Below are positions 1-10,014 of a DNA stretch of 64,000 nucleotides, one piece after another (position 1 is the stretch's first letter; every line of letters begins with the position of its first letter). The DNA is taken from assembly GCA_029550525.1 (NCBI GenBank), contig JAKPHF010000062.1, positions 372,001 through 436,000 on the forward strand, written 5' to 3'. Below the pieces are notes generated by a model. The model ran no database searches and was not told where the DNA came from. It was given only the letters and a program-made list of their open reading frames with translations. This DNA comes from Planctomycetota bacterium (GTDB taxonomy: Bacteria; Planctomycetota; Phycisphaerae; UBA1845; PWPN01). Both the position numbers and the translations under genes were made by a program.

Positions 1-134
1 AGCGTGCTCACGATACTCAGTCCGCGCTCCCGCCGCACCGCCGGTCTGTCCCACGGCGAATCGGGCGTCGGCGAACCGGGGGGCGGGCCGATGGAGGTAC
101 CGGTCGTGATCTTGTCTCGATCGAGTTCAGCCAA
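1..134 (-). CDS. Unidentified protein, N-terminal fragment cut by window edge
   Basis: An open frame on the minus strand starts at a TTG codon (132-134) and stays open to base 1, giving 44 residues beginning with MAELDRDKITTG and rich in Pro and Gly. A GAGGAG ribosome-binding site (reverse complement of 141-146) lies six bases upstream, which is the main reason for calling it. It follows addA on the same strand with an 83-base gap and could be the third gene of that transcript. The visible part is low complexity and matches no family I recognise. The TTG start is inferred from the Shine-Dalgarno spacing; there is no in-frame ATG. Confidence 0.45.
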   Translation of the reverse strand, partial: MAELDRDKITTGTSIGPPPGSPTPDSPWDRPAVRRERGLSIVST

Positions 135-217
135 GAGAGTCTCCTCGATACGGTTTGAATCCCAACAAACGTCTTAAATACGCACGAAAAGCCGCAAGGT
201 TCCAGACGCTGCCGCTT

Positions 218-3200
218 TCATGAGGCGGTCAACTCGACGATCTGCCTCGGCGACAGGAAGACGAGATACTGCCCCCCCACGCTCCGTCGGTACGCCGCCC
301 CCAGCGCCTCGGCGTAGTGCGCCAGTTGCGTCCGGTAATGCTCGGCGCGGGCGGCGCACTGATCTTCGGGGATATCATCGGTCTTGTAGTCGAGAATCAG
401 CAGGTCGGTTTCGCGGCGGATCACCAGATCCACGATACCGCGAACGAGCACGACGTCGCGAGGATCCCGCCCGTGCACCAGCGGGTCCAGCCGCTCGGGA
501 GCCACGCGGGACACGAACGCCACCTCCCGCAGCACGCGGTCGGCCTGTTTGCGCACGGAGCGGCCCAGCGGCGTAGTGAAGAACCACACGGCGCCAGCCA
601 AGTCCACTGCCTCGGCATCCGCCCGGCACATACGGCCCGCCTCGACCAGGGCGTGAAGCTGGCGCTCCAGGTCATCGGCATCGCAGGGCCGATGCAGATC
701 GAGCAACTGCATGAATCGGTGGAGGGCCAATCCGCGTGCCGCTGCGGTCAGATCACTCGGCCCCTCGTCGAGGAACACCGGTCGCGGCAACGGCCGATGC
801 CGCCGCGACGCCGGCCGTTCGTCCGGATCGATGTCCGCCTGCCAGGTCCGTTTGATTTCGCTCACCGCCGTCCGGGCGGGCAGCGTGGTCAGTTCCAGCC
901 CCGGATACTCGAAGGACAGCGCCGAAAGGATTTCCTCAACCACTGGCGTGCGGGCAACGGGCTCGTCGCTGGACAGCGGCTCGAGCCGCCCCACCGCGGC
1001 CAGCGCATCGGCCGTCTCCGGCCGCTGGGCGGGCGGTACACGCCACTCGTCGGTTTCCGACCGTTCGTAGACGCGCACGGTGATGGGAGCCCGGCTCGCA
1101 TCCACCGGCCCTTCGCCCCACTCGACCGTGCCGACGGGCATGCGGCCCAGAGCGGGCAGGAGCCATTCCAGCACGCTCCCGGCCGACTCCAGCAGCATCC
1201 GGGGAACCCGGCTTTCGCCACCCGTTGCGGCCCGGCGGCAGGCCGCCTCGATGTGGCTCAACGGGCAACGTCCCACCAGCACCAGGTGCTCGCGGGCCCG
1301 CGTGAGTGCCACATATAAGACACGAAGCTCCTCCGACAGGCTCTCCTGCCGGCCCCGCTCAGCCGCGAGTTGATGCAGGAACGTGGGATAGCGTACCCGT
1401 CGCTCGGCGTCGGCCACCTGCAACGCCAGGCCCAACTCGCGATCGACCAGCGCCATCTCATGCGTGTCGGCCAGGTTGAACCGCTTCTGCAGATCGGCCA
1501 GGATGACCACCGGGAACTCCAGCCCCTTGCTGGCATGGATGGTCATGATGCGCACGGCGTTCTCGCCCGCCGACCCTGCAGCGGCCGGCGGCCCGCCTCG
1601 CTCCTGTTCGACCATCTCGTCGAGGAACCGCAGGAATCGCCGCAGTCCCTGCCTGGAGAACCGGCCGAACTGCCGGGCCAGCTCGTGCAACCGAACCAGG
1701 CGGTTTCGGCGCTGCACGCCGTCGGGCAGGCCCGCCACGAATGACAGGTAGCTCGTCTCCTCGTACACGTCCCACAGCACGTCGGCCACCGGTTCGCGCT
1801 GGATGCGCGTGCGCAGCCTTTCGAGTCGATCCAGGATCACGGTCAGCCGTTTCCGAAGCGCGTCGTCCTTACCGCGGATGCGGTACATCTCGACCGCCGC
1901 GTGGAACGCGACCGACTTGTCGACCAGGCGGATTTCGAGCAAATCCTGCTCGTTCAACGGATCGCCCAAGAGCGGCGATCGCAGCACCGCCGCCAACGGA
2001 ATGTCCTGCTGCCGGTTGTCGAGCACCTGCAGCAGGCTGTACACGTCGCGGAACTCCGTGGAATCGAGCTGGTTGTCAGCCCCTTCGATCCGCACGGGAA
2101 TACCCATCCGCCGCAGCACCTCGGCGATGGGCTCGGCCTTGTGGGGCATGGCCCGCAACAGGATGACGATGTCGCCGTACTCGATGGGCCGCGTGGCCGG
2201 CGGAAGCCCGGGCGATTCCGGCTTGGCCGCCACCTGCCGGCGCCCGCCGCCTTGTAAGCCCATCCAGTCGCGAATGCGGCCCGCGATCAGGAACGCTTCC
2301 CGCTCGATGCCTTCGAGCTCCGCGTCATCGCCGTCGTTCGCTTCGCCGTTATCGTCCGCCTCGTCCAGCGACTTGGTTTGCTGCGTGACCGGCTCGAGCA
2401 AATGGAGTTCGATGGCCGGCTTGCCGAACGTCGCGCCGTCGGATGCGTCGGGGTACGTCGCGCCCGCGTGCAACTCGGCGTGGGTATCGTATTCGCTGCC
2501 GCCGAATTCGCGGCTCATGAGACAGCGAAAGACCTCGTTGACCGTCTCGATGATGCCTTGACGGCTACGGAAGTTCTCCTGCAGATGAATGACGCGTCCG
2601 ATCGCCCCGGGCTCACCGAACTCGTCGGCTCGCTTCATGAACAGCCGAGGCTCGGCCAGGCGGAATCGGTAGATGCTCTGCTTGATGTCGCCGACGGTGA
2701 AGAAGTTGCCACAGGGTGGATCGGCGGTTTCGCGACTGACCAACCGAAGAATCGATTCCTGCAGCGGATCGACGTCCTGAAACTCGTCCACCAGCACGTA
2801 GCGATATTGCCGCTGCAGTTGCCGGGCGATGAGCGACGGTCGGCTCGCATCGCCGTTGTCAGCCAGGATGCGCAGTGCCCCGCGCTGCAGGTCGTTGAAG
2901 TCCAGGGCGGCCTGGGCGTTCTTGGCCTCACTGTAACGCCGATCGAACTGCCGCACGAGATCCACCATGGTGGCCACGAAAGGCGCCGTCCGCCTTAGCC
3001 CGTCGCGATACTCGGCCGCGGTGAACCGACAGAGCTTCTCCTGTAGGCGCTTGCCGAACAGCGCTTTGGCCTGGTCGTAGAGCTCCTTCGCCCTGTCGTA
3101 GGCCTCGGAGTCAGCCTCGGACAGCTTCCGCGGTTTTGATGCCAGCCGATCGAAACGAAACTCGCGAATTGCTGTCGCGACGCCCTCCCAATCGGCGGGA

Positions 3201-4039
3201 TCTCTTGCGAGCCGGTCGCTCCAGGCGATCAGGTTATCCCGATGAGCCTGTGCCGCCGCCAACCGGCTGACCGCCGTTGGCCAGAGCTGTTCGATCGTCC
3301 GCACCACCTGGGCGGCGAACTCGGTTTGTCGAGCCAGTTCGTCGCGCAGCCGCTGCGCTTGCAGTTCGTCCAGCCGAGCCACCACGCTGCGATCGTCCGA
3401 CGGATCGAACTGCCGCACCGACCGATCCAACCAACCGTACGGATCGGGCAGACTGTTGATGAAATCATGGACTGACAACACGACTTCGCCGATCTGCCAG
3501 TCCTCACCCGCTCCGTACTCGTCCACGAGCGCCCGGAACGCCGCGCCGAGTTCATCCTCGCGGCCGTACAGCTCCTGCAACAGCTCATCGAGGACTTCGC
3601 GGCGCAGCAGCTCGGCTTCGTCGCCACTGAGCAGCGCGGCCTGCGGGTCGATTCCCGCCTGCGGGAACCACTTCTGAACGATGGTGCGGCAGAACGAGTG
3701 AATGGTCGAGATGCTCGCGCTGTCCAGCAGGTAGAGCTGTTCGCGCAGGTACGCGTCTGTGGGCCGTTCCTTGATCCGCTGGCGGATGGCAGCGCCGATT
3801 CGGCTGCGCATTTCGCCCGCGGCGGCATCCGTGAACGTCACCACCAACAGTTCGCCCACGCCGCACCGCTGCTCGGCGGGCAAATCGCAGACCAGATACG
3901 CGCAGCGCTCGGCCAGCACGGTCGTCTTGCCCGAGCCGGCCGCCGCCGACACCAGCAGGCTGCAATCCGTGGTGCGGATGGCCTCCCGCTGAGCAGCGGT
4001 CAAGTGCGCGAATCGATCTGTCTTCTCCGTCACCGACAT
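218..4039 (-). CDS. addA: AddA: ATP-dependent helicase/nuclease subunit A (UvrD/RecB type)
   Basis: This 1273-residue protein is the helicase-plus-nuclease subunit of the AddAB recombination complex, which resects double-strand breaks in the cytoplasm. SF1A helicase motifs appear in order: Walker A AAAGSGKT near residue 35, VDEFQDVDPLQ (motif II) near 414, GDIKQSIYRFR near 450, and HASKGLEFPVVIL (motif V region) near 830 followed by LYVALTRAREHL. The C-terminus carries a RecB-family nuclease domain with an upstream His (ARGLALHRFM), LDYKTD near 1216 and QLAHYAEAL. Length is normal for AddA. The ATG at 4037-4039 has a distant GGGAG about 13 bases upstream. It lies 190 bases downstream of addB on the same strand, the usual addB-addA order. 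All catalytic motifs look intact. Confidence 0.93.
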   Translation of the reverse strand: MSVTEKTDRFAHLTAAQREAIRTTDCSLLVSAAAGSGKTTVLAERCAYLVCDLPAEQRCGVGELLVVTFTDAAAGEMRSRIGAAIRQRIKERPTDAYLREQLYLLDSASISTIHSFCRTIVQKWFPQAGIDPQAALLSGDEAELLRREVLDELLQELYGREDELGAAFRALVDEYGAGEDWQIGEVVLSVHDFINSLPDPYGWLDRSVRQFDPSDDRSVVARLDELQAQRLRDELARQTEFAAQVVRTIEQLWPTAVSRLAAAQAHRDNLIAWSDRLARDPADWEGVATAIREFRFDRLASKPRKLSEADSEAYDRAKELYDQAKALFGKRLQEKLCRFTAAEYRDGLRRTAPFVATMVDLVRQFDRRYSEAKNAQAALDFNDLQRGALRILADNGDASRPSLIARQLQRQYRYVLVDEFQDVDPLQESILRLVSRETADPPCGNFFTVGDIKQSIYRFRLAEPRLFMKRADEFGEPGAIGRVIHLQENFRSRQGIIETVNEVFRCLMSREFGGSEYDTHAELHAGATYPDASDGATFGKPAIELHLLEPVTQQTKSLDEADDNGEANDGDDAELEGIEREAFLIAGRIRDWMGLQGGGRRQVAAKPESPGLPPATRPIEYGDIVILLRAMPHKAEPIAEVLRRMGIPVRIEGADNQLDSTEFRDVYSLLQVLDNRQQDIPLAAVLRSPLLGDPLNEQDLLEIRLVDKSVAFHAAVEMYRIRGKDDALRKRLTVILDRLERLRTRIQREPVADVLWDVYEETSYLSFVAGLPDGVQRRNRLVRLHELARQFGRFSRQGLRRFLRFLDEMVEQERGGPPAAAGSAGENAVRIMTIHASKGLEFPVVILADLQKRFNLADTHEMALVDRELGLALQVADAERRVRYPTFLHQLAAERGRQESLSEELRVLYVALTRAREHLVLVGRCPLSHIEAACRRAATGGESRVPRMLLESAGSVLEWLLPALGRMPVGTVEWGEGPVDASRAPITVRVYERSETDEWRVPPAQRPETADALAAVGRLEPLSSDEPVARTPVVEEILSALSFEYPGLELTTLPARTAVSEIKRTWQADIDPDERPASRRHRPLPRPVFLDEGPSDLTAAARGLALHRFMQLLDLHRPCDADDLERQLHALVEAGRMCRADAEAVDLAGAVWFFTTPLGRSVRKQADRVLREVAFVSRVAPERLDPLVHGRDPRDVVLVRGIVDLVIRRETDLLILDYKTDDIPEDQCAARAEHYRTQLAHYAEALGAAYRRSVGGQYLVFLSPRQIVELTAS

Positions 4040-4116
4040 AATGATTCATCAGCTCCCTGCGTACACACGTTGTTGTGGTGCACGCTCCCGCAGGTGTTTA
4101 GCGTGCGGCACCTTCT

Positions 4117-4190
4117 CGCCCCGTAGGGGCGCCGGTCGATAGCCGGCGGCGTAAGCCGCCGGTGCGGGCCACCGGTCCGTGGGCTTACGC
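4117..4190. repeat. Dispersed CGCCCCG hairpin repeat, copy 1
   Basis: Two consecutive hairpins lie in the addB-addA gap: CGCCCC-GTA-GGGGCG at 4117-4131 and CCGGCGGC-GTAA-GCCGCCGG at 4143-4162, followed by a GGGCTTACGC tail. The order of words resembles the element at 60993-61086. Because it sits inside a probable operon it may stabilise or attenuate the transcript; that role is inference. Confidence 0.6.
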
Positions 4191-4201
4191 AGCATGCATA
4201 C

Positions 4202-4222
4202 GTGCAGGCAGGATGCCTGCAC
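4202..4222. repeat. GGCATCCTGCC-type palindrome after addB
   Basis: A perfect nine-base inverted repeat, GTGCAGGCA and TGCCTGCAC, encloses a three-base loop. It begins seven bases after the addB stop on the minus strand. Related palindromes occur near 34531, 45860, 48366 and 57751, mostly close behind stop codons. There is no T-run, so it is not a classical intrinsic terminator. Confidence 0.6.
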
Positions 4223-4229
4223 CACAATG

Positions 4230-7200
4230 CTATTTTTTGCCCTCGTACTCGCTCGCCAACTGCTCCAGTACTTCCTTGCGGCGCAAGCTGTCGAGGTAGC
4301 GGCAGGGCTGCGTCTCGATCTCGTACCGGCACACCGGTCGATACGGACAGAACGGGCAGGGCATCCTGCGGTTTAGCCGATACGGCCGGATGGCGATCTC
4401 ACCGTCGGCAATCGCGTCGGCCAGTTCGCCCATCCGCCGTTCGACATGGGCCATCAGCGCCGAAACCTCCTCCCGTTCGGCCAGATCGCACACCGAATGC
4501 GGTGTGCCGTCGGACTTCAGCTTGGCCGACAGAAACCTCGACGCCCCGTCGCTGCCGGGTCGAACCTCCTCGTCGATGGCCTCGATCACCGAGGCATCGA
4601 GGATCCCGCGGCACTGGTACGTCTTGACGTTCTCCGCCTCGTCCGGGTGAGCAACGGTCTTGAACGGTTCGAGCAAAGGCAGGTACAACGCCGCCACGGG
4701 CCGTATCTCGCGTCCGGCCAACGACCGCCCGGTCTGTCGCAGCGCGATCAGATATCCCACCAACTGCAACGCCAAGCCGTGATACACCTGGGTGATATCG
4801 AGCCGGCGGTGGCTGGTCCGTTTGTAGTCGATCACCAGCCCGAGCAGGTCATCGCCGAGTTCCGCCACGTCCACGCGGTCGATCCTGCCGCGAAGCAGCA
4901 GGTCGCGTCCCTTGGGCGTGCGCAGCCGCACCACCGCGTCAGGCCGGTCGCGGTAGCCGAACGGAAACTCTGCCGCCGCCGGCCGAAACCGCCCGCGCCG
5001 GGCAAAATCTCGCTGCCATCGCATCACGCGACTGAGATGCCCGCGACTGCGATCGCACAGGAACTCGCTGCGAGCGTCGTCCAGCATCAAATCCAGGACC
5101 ATGTCCGGCAATGTGCGCTGGGCGATTGCATCCACCCGCTCGTTGATCTCGTCGTCCTCCAGCTCGGCCAGGCGTTTTTTTTCTTTGGCCAGCTCGAACA
5201 CGAACCGCTCGAGGATGGCGTGGCAGAGCTGCCCTAGATCGATCCGCGAAGTCTCCGCTTCGACCCGCTCCTGCAGCCGCAACAAGGACGCGGCGAAATG
5301 GCGGAACGGACATGCCGCAAACGACTCCAGCCGCGACACGCTCATGGTCAGCGGCTCGTCGATCAGCCGGGCCACCCGCGCGGGATCGGCGACGACTTCG
5401 TTCGTATAACGCAGCCCGCCCAACGCCCGGGCCAGGTCGTTCGACCACTCCGCCCGCGCGCGAGCGGCCTCGTACAGCGCGTTCCAGCTCGCCCGCGATT
5501 CGATGTCCAGGTCATCGTCACGCCGGGGCCGGTAGCGAAACTCGCGGGCCAGCCTCGCCCCTAATTGACGTACACTCGAGATCATGGCCGGTGCTCGGCC
5601 GGCTTCCGGCCCGGGCACCTTCTCTACTCGCAGGCCGGGGACCGTCGTCAGCACGTCCTGGAGATAAGCCGACGCTTGCAGCGGCTTGCCGTCCGCATCT
5701 TGGCGCGGATAACTGATCCACAGCCGTTCGCTCGCCCGCGTCAGCGCGATGTAAGCCAGCATGCGCTCGTCGGCGAGCTTCTGGTTGCGCGACGGGCCGA
5801 TCTCGGCGTTCACCTGCCGCAGAGCCTCGCGCTCGGCGTCGCCCAGCAGCGGATCTTCCGATCGCCGCAACGGATAGCTCGCCTCGTCGAAGCCCAACAA
5901 CAAAACCGCCCGGATCTCCGGATGACGGCTGCGCTCGATTTGCCCCACGAGCACCTGGTCGAGCGTGGCCGGGGCCAACCCCAGGTTGAACTCGGCCAGC
6001 GCCGCCTCCAGCGTTTCGCGGAACTCGTCGATCCGCAACGACTCGCCGCCCAGCGCTCGCACGAACTCGTCGAGCAACTCGGTGAAGTCGGTCCAGACCT
6101 GCCGGTGCATGTCGGCCGCTTCGGGCTGACCTTCCTCCACCGCCGCCTGCGCCCACCTCTCCAGCTTCTCCGCCACGCGCAGACGATCCAGACAGGCGAA
6201 CAGCTCGCGTGCCCACGTCCGCCCGTCGAGCGTGCCGCGCTTGGCCGTTTCGATCCACGGCCCCATGGCCTGGCACCACTTTCGGCGAAGCTCGTTCACC
6301 CGCGACAGTATCGCCCGCTGCTCCGCCGACAGTTCACCGTTTTCGCCGCGCCGCTGGAAGAACCGCGTGTACTCCCACTCCTTCGACCATCGCTGCCACC
6401 CGGCGATGCCGTGGGCCAGCAGGTAGTTCTCCAGCAGGTCGGCGTCGACCATGTCCATGGACAACAGGCCCGTCTTGAACGTGAGCCGTACCGAGTCGAG
6501 CCGGCAATCGTCCTCGGCCAGGGCGAGCAGGGCCCGAACCAGCTCGATGAGCGGATGATGCGTGGTGGGCTGTCGCCGGTCGATGAAGCAGGCGATGCCG
6601 CGGGAGCGCATGGCCGCCGAGATTAGGTCGTGGTACACAGCCAGGTCGCGCACGATGATGGCCATCTCGCGGTAACGCATGCCCGTCGCGGCAAGCCGCT
6701 GCACCTCCGCGACCGCCGCCTCGACTTCCGTCCGCCGGTCGGGCATCTCCAGGATGCGAATGGCCTGCGGCGACTGCGCCGGCGTTGTAGTGCTCGCGAC
6801 CCCACCGATGAACAGCTCTCGCTCGAGCTGCAGCAGTTCCGGCGCGGCGAATCGGCATCGCTCCGGATTCGTCTCCAGCCGGATCGGCTCGTCGATGGCC
6901 ACGCCCCGCGATTGCAGTTCCGTGCGAAGCCGGACCAGCGTGCGCTCGGCTCGGGCGAACCGCGAGTATGAAATCGCCGGCAACTGCGTCGCCTCCACCG
7001 CACTGGCCGCCGGATCGACCAGCATGGTGATCTCGACCTTCGCCGCTCGCTTGGCGACCTCGGCCAGGAGGTGAAACTCCTGCCGTGTGAAGCCGGCGAA
7101 GCCGTCCACCCAAACCTCCGCCCCGGACAGGAAGGAACAACCGTCCAGTCGCTGGGCCGCAAGGTTCAAGTACTGAGCCGGATCGATGCGATCCTCGATG

Positions 7201-7727
7201 AGGTAGTCCAGATAGGCCTGGTACAGGCGGGCCACATCGGCCAGTTTCGCCGCCCCCAACGGGTCAACCTCCTCGCGAGCTTCGGCCACTTCCGCCAGCT
7301 TCGCGGGATCGACTTCCTCGCGCATCAGTTCGTCGAGCGTCCCGGCCACCTGGTTGACCAGGCCGGGCTTGTCGGCCACCGAGCCCAGGAGCCGTAACCC
7401 CACTCGCTCGCGGCGAATCAGCCGCCGGATGACCATCATCCGCCCCAAACCGCCGATGGTCTGATCCGATCGCCGGGGGTCCGCGCCCGTCTCGGCAAAC
7501 ACCCGGTAGGCCAGCCGCTGGAAGCTCAGCACCTCGCATCGCGTGTACGCGGGGATGTCGGGCGTCTCGATGAGTGCCCGCTCGACCTGAAAGCTGGCTT
7601 GTTCGGGGACGAGGAGCAGCAGCCGAGGCCCCTCGGCCGCCGTCTCGCGCAGCCGGGTCCGCACGGCCTCCAGGCATCTGAAGGTCTTGCCGCTGCCTGC
7701 TCTGCCGACGACAAACCGGACCGCCAT
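4230..7727 (-). CDS. addB: AddB: ATP-dependent helicase/nuclease subunit B
   Basis: The 1165-residue protein is the partner of AddA: an inactivated helicase fold with a second RecB-type nuclease and an iron-sulfur cluster. The N-terminus has Walker A GRAGSGKT. The C-terminal nuclease contains LVIDYKRT. Cluster ligands are visible as Cys806 (FAACPF) and the CPFCPYRPVC motif, Cys1124, 1127 and 1133, the C-x2-C-x5-C spacing expected of AddB. I start it at the ATG at 7725-7727, preceded by GGAGAGG. The frame remains open 85 codons further upstream, but that extension translates a dispersed repeat (7856-7922) and has no family resemblance. It is probably transcribed with addA. The end is TAG at 4230-4232. 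Confidence 0.92.
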   Translation of the reverse strand: MAVRFVVGRAGSGKTFRCLEAVRTRLRETAAEGPRLLLLVPEQASFQVERALIETPDIPAYTRCEVLSFQRLAYRVFAETGADPRRSDQTIGGLGRMMVIRRLIRRERVGLRLLGSVADKPGLVNQVAGTLDELMREEVDPAKLAEVAEAREEVDPLGAAKLADVARLYQAYLDYLIEDRIDPAQYLNLAAQRLDGCSFLSGAEVWVDGFAGFTRQEFHLLAEVAKRAAKVEITMLVDPAASAVEATQLPAISYSRFARAERTLVRLRTELQSRGVAIDEPIRLETNPERCRFAAPELLQLERELFIGGVASTTTPAQSPQAIRILEMPDRRTEVEAAVAEVQRLAATGMRYREMAIIVRDLAVYHDLISAAMRSRGIACFIDRRQPTTHHPLIELVRALLALAEDDCRLDSVRLTFKTGLLSMDMVDADLLENYLLAHGIAGWQRWSKEWEYTRFFQRRGENGELSAEQRAILSRVNELRRKWCQAMGPWIETAKRGTLDGRTWARELFACLDRLRVAEKLERWAQAAVEEGQPEAADMHRQVWTDFTELLDEFVRALGGESLRIDEFRETLEAALAEFNLGLAPATLDQVLVGQIERSRHPEIRAVLLLGFDEASYPLRRSEDPLLGDAEREALRQVNAEIGPSRNQKLADERMLAYIALTRASERLWISYPRQDADGKPLQASAYLQDVLTTVPGLRVEKVPGPEAGRAPAMISSVRQLGARLAREFRYRPRRDDDLDIESRASWNALYEAARARAEWSNDLARALGGLRYTNEVVADPARVARLIDEPLTMSVSRLESFAACPFRHFAASLLRLQERVEAETSRIDLGQLCHAILERFVFELAKEKKRLAELEDDEINERVDAIAQRTLPDMVLDLMLDDARSEFLCDRSRGHLSRVMRWQRDFARRGRFRPAAAEFPFGYRDRPDAVVRLRTPKGRDLLLRGRIDRVDVAELGDDLLGLVIDYKRTSHRRLDITQVYHGLALQLVGYLIALRQTGRSLAGREIRPVAALYLPLLEPFKTVAHPDEAENVKTYQCRGILDASVIEAIDEEVRPGSDGASRFLSAKLKSDGTPHSVCDLAEREEVSALMAHVERRMGELADAIADGEIAIRPYRLNRRMPCPFCPYRPVCRYEIETQPCRYLDSLRRKEVLEQLASEYEGKK

Positions 7728-7855
7728 GACCTCTCCCTCGGAGCTCGGCCGGTATGGTACCGCAAGCCCGGCGGAAAGTCGCTGACCAACCCGCCCACTC
7801 GGGGGTAACGCGGAACGACGGGTCTTCCGCAGATTCGGCGCATACCGGCGCGGGG

Positions 7856-7922
7856 TTTCGCGAGAGGTGTGCGAGCCGATGGGGGAATGAGACAGCGGGA
7901 TCAAGCCCCGCCACTCGCCAGG
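7856..7922. repeat. 66-bp dispersed hairpin element, copy A
   Basis: This copy lies in the 332-base gap between the divergent addB and pstS starts. It shares the blocks GGGGAATGAGAC (7882-7893) and TCAAGCCCCGCC (7901-7912) with copy B at 17806-17871, with the same seven-base spacing between them, and ends in CTCGCCAGG. Arms CGCGAG/CTCGCC and an internal GCGG/CCGC pairing allow a hairpin. It carries no coding potential of its own. The rest of the gap holds the upstream region of pstS, where I see no clear promoter or Pho box. Confidence 0.75.
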
Positions 7923-8059
7923 AGACGATCGTCTTAGCAAAACTTTAACACCAAGCCCGCGGGAACCTGATCTACGCTTCATAACCTCGACAACCAGACG
8001 CCGTGCAACCGTGTTGTACAGCGCCGCGCAGGCACCGGTGGTGTCGGGAGGGAGTTCCG

Positions 8060-9124
8060 ATGCGGATGGCGAAGCTTTGGCTCGTCGCTTCGATCTGGAC
8101 GGCCGTGATCGGCTGCAACAAGCCGGATGCAGAACCGGTAGAGGATGGGCTGGTCGGAACGATCAGGATCGACGGGTCCAGCACGATCGCTCCCATCTCC
8201 ATGGCCGTCGCGGAGTTGTTCCTGGAGAAGCACCCGGGAATCAAAGTCACCGTGGGCGTATCGGGCACGGGTGGCGGCTTCAAGAAGTTCCTTGACGAGC
8301 AGCCGTCGCTGCGAACCGATATCAACGACGCGTCGCGGCCGATCAAACCGGTGGAGATAGAACGGGCCCGCGAGCTTGGCGTCGAGTTTATCGAGCTGCC
8401 GGTGGCCCTGGACGGCATCGTCGTCGTCGTCAATCCCCGCAATGACTTCGTCAATCACCTCACGGTGGCTGAACTGGCGCGGATCTGGAAGCCTGGCAGC
8501 CAAGTCAACAACTGGAAGGACGTCCGCGACGGCTTCCCCGATCTGCCGCTCAAGCTCTATGGCCCGGGCACCGACAGCGGAACGTTCGATTACTTCACGG
8601 AAGCCATCGTCGGAGAAGCGAAAGCCTCACGCGGCGATTACACCATGAGCGAGGATGACAACGTCATTGTCCAGGGCGTGGAGGGGGACGCCGGCGCGCT
8701 GGGCTATTTCGGGTTTGCCTACTACGGATCCAATCGCGACAAGCTCAAGCTGCTTGCTGTCGGACCCGACGCCCACTCCGCGGTCAAACCGACGCCGGCC
8801 GCCATCCGCACCGGTGCTTATCAACCGCTTTCCCGGCCATTGCTCCTGTACGTGAACCAGGCCAGCCTTGAGCGACCGGCGGTAGCCGCGTTCATGAACT
8901 TCTATCTCGAATCGGCGTCGGAGATCGTCGAGCATCCGAAAGTGAATTATGTCGCGCTGTCGCCCGAGGCCTACAAGGTGCTCGCCCGGCGGCTCGAGAA
9001 GCGCATCACCGGCTCGGTTCTGGCCGCTGAACAGCCCGCCGGGCCGGTGAACGTGGTCGAGTTGTATGGCGAGGCGGCAACCGCCGGCACGAAGCCGGCG
9101 GCCGGTGAACAGGTGGTGCCATGA
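8060..9124 (+). CDS. pstS: PstS: phosphate ABC transporter substrate-binding lipoprotein
   Basis: The 354-residue protein binds inorganic phosphate outside the cytoplasmic membrane and delivers it to PstCA. A short signal peptide ends in a lipobox-like AVIGC with Cys19, so it should be lipid-anchored. The PstS hallmark DGSSTIAP occurs early in the mature protein, [12 protein letters not shown] follows, and [12 protein letters not shown] lies near residue 175; these are the loops that hold phosphate in the family. I chose the ATG at 8060 because GGGAGGGA lies about seven bases upstream and the signal sequence follows directly; the frame is open further upstream without a credible signal. The stop overlaps the pstC start by four bases (ATGA), indicating translational coupling. 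Confidence 0.94.
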   Translation: MRMAKLWLVASIWTAVIGCNKPDAEPVEDGLVGTIRIDGSSTIAPISMAVAELFLEKHPGIKVTVGVSGTGGGFKKFLDEQPSLRTDINDASRPIKPVEIERARELGVEFIELPVALDGIVVVVNPRNDFVNHLTVAELARIWKPGSQVNNWKDVRDGFPDLPLKLYGPGTDSGTFDYFTEAIVGEAKASRGDYTMSEDDNVIVQGVEGDAGALGYFGFAYYGSNRDKLKLLAVGPDAHSAVKPTPAAIRTGAYQPLSRPLLLYVNQASLERPAVAAFMNFYLESASEIVEHPKVNYVALSPEAYKVLARRLEKRITGSVLAAEQPAGPVNVVELYGEAATAGTKPAAGEQVVP

Positions 9125-10014
9125 TTGAAACGCTGCGACGCTGGAAAGAGCGAGGCATTCACGTCTGGCTGCTAGCCTGCGCTCTGGTTTCCATCGCCAC
9201 CACGGCGGGCATCATCTGGGTACTGGCATCCGAATCGGTCAAGTTTTTCGTCCACGTCTCGCCGTTCGAGTTTTATTTCGGCACCCGCTGGGCTCCGCTC
9301 ATGGAGCCGCGACACTTCGGCGTCATTCCGCTGATCGGCGGGACGTTTCTCGTCGCCGCGGGCGCATTGATCGTCTCGTTGCCCGTGGGTCTTGCATCGG
9401 CGATCTACCTCAGCGAGTACGCTTCGCCGCGACTGCGGAACCTGCTCAAGCCGATTCTGGAGATCCTGGCCGGTATCCCCACCGTGGTTTACGGGTACTT
9501 CGCGGTCACGTTCATCACGCCGCACGTCCTGCGGCCGCTGTTTCCGAATGTCGAGATTTTCAACGCCGCCAGTGCCGCCATCGTGGTTGGTATCATGATC
9601 ATCCCCACAATCTCGTCGCTGTGCGATGACGCCTTCCGGGCCGTGCCCCGGTCGCTGCGCGAAGCCGGTTACGCGTTGTCTGCCACCAAGCTCGAGGTCT
9701 CGACGCGAATCGTTCTGCCGGCAGCCATGTCGGGCGTGGTCGCCGCCGTTCTCCTGGGCCTGGCCCGAGCCGTCGGCGAGACCATGGCCGTCACGCTGGC
9801 CGCGGGCATGACGCCGAACCTCACGCTCAATCCGTTCGTCAGTGTCCAGACGCTGACGGCCTACATGGTCCAGGTCAGCCAGGGTGATACCCCCGCCGGC
9901 ACCATCGAGTATCAGACCATTTTCGCCGTGGGGATGACGCTGTTTCTCATCACGCTGGCGATCAACCTGGTCGCGCAGCGCGTGCTCGCCCGCTTCCGGG
10001 AGGTGTACGAATGA
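9121..10014 (+). CDS. pstC: PstC: phosphate ABC transporter permease
   Basis: A 297-residue integral membrane protein of the phosphate importer. It has an N-terminal transmembrane segment near residues 17-37 and the binding-protein-dependent permease core with [20 protein letters not shown] and the EAA-type loop [16 protein letters not shown] that docks on Pst[16 protein letters not shown] is typical of the Pst permeases. The start overlaps the pstS stop and the stop overlaps the pstA start, both as ATGA. I call it PstC rather than PstA from gene order and its closer match to the PstC-type GETMAV motif. Confidence 0.9.
   Translation: MIETLRRWKERGIHVWLLACALVSIATTAGIIWVLASESVKFFVHVSPFEFYFGTRWAPLMEPRHFGVIPLIGGTFLVAAGALIVSLPVGLASAIYLSEYASPRLRNLLKPILEILAGIPTVVYGYFAVTFITPHVLRPLFPNVEIFNAASAAIVVGIMIIPTISSLCDDAFRAVPRSLREAGYALSATKLEVSTRIVLPAAMSGVVAAVLLGLARAVGETMAVTLAAGMTPNLTLNPFVSVQTLTAYMVQVSQGDTPAGTIEYQTIFAVGMTLFLITLAINLVAQRVLARFREVYE

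Noticed and set aside
145..165. GGTTTGAATCCC resembling a tRNA T-arm
   Set aside because: No matching acceptor, D or anticodon stems could be built around it.
317..1318. Plus-strand open frame of 333 codons opposite addA
   Set aside because: It is a shadow of the AddA nuclease region, without start signal or domain.
7728..7982. N-terminal extension of addB
   Set aside because: It translates a dispersed repeat, and a strong ribosome-binding site precedes the ATG at 7727 just before the Walker A motif.
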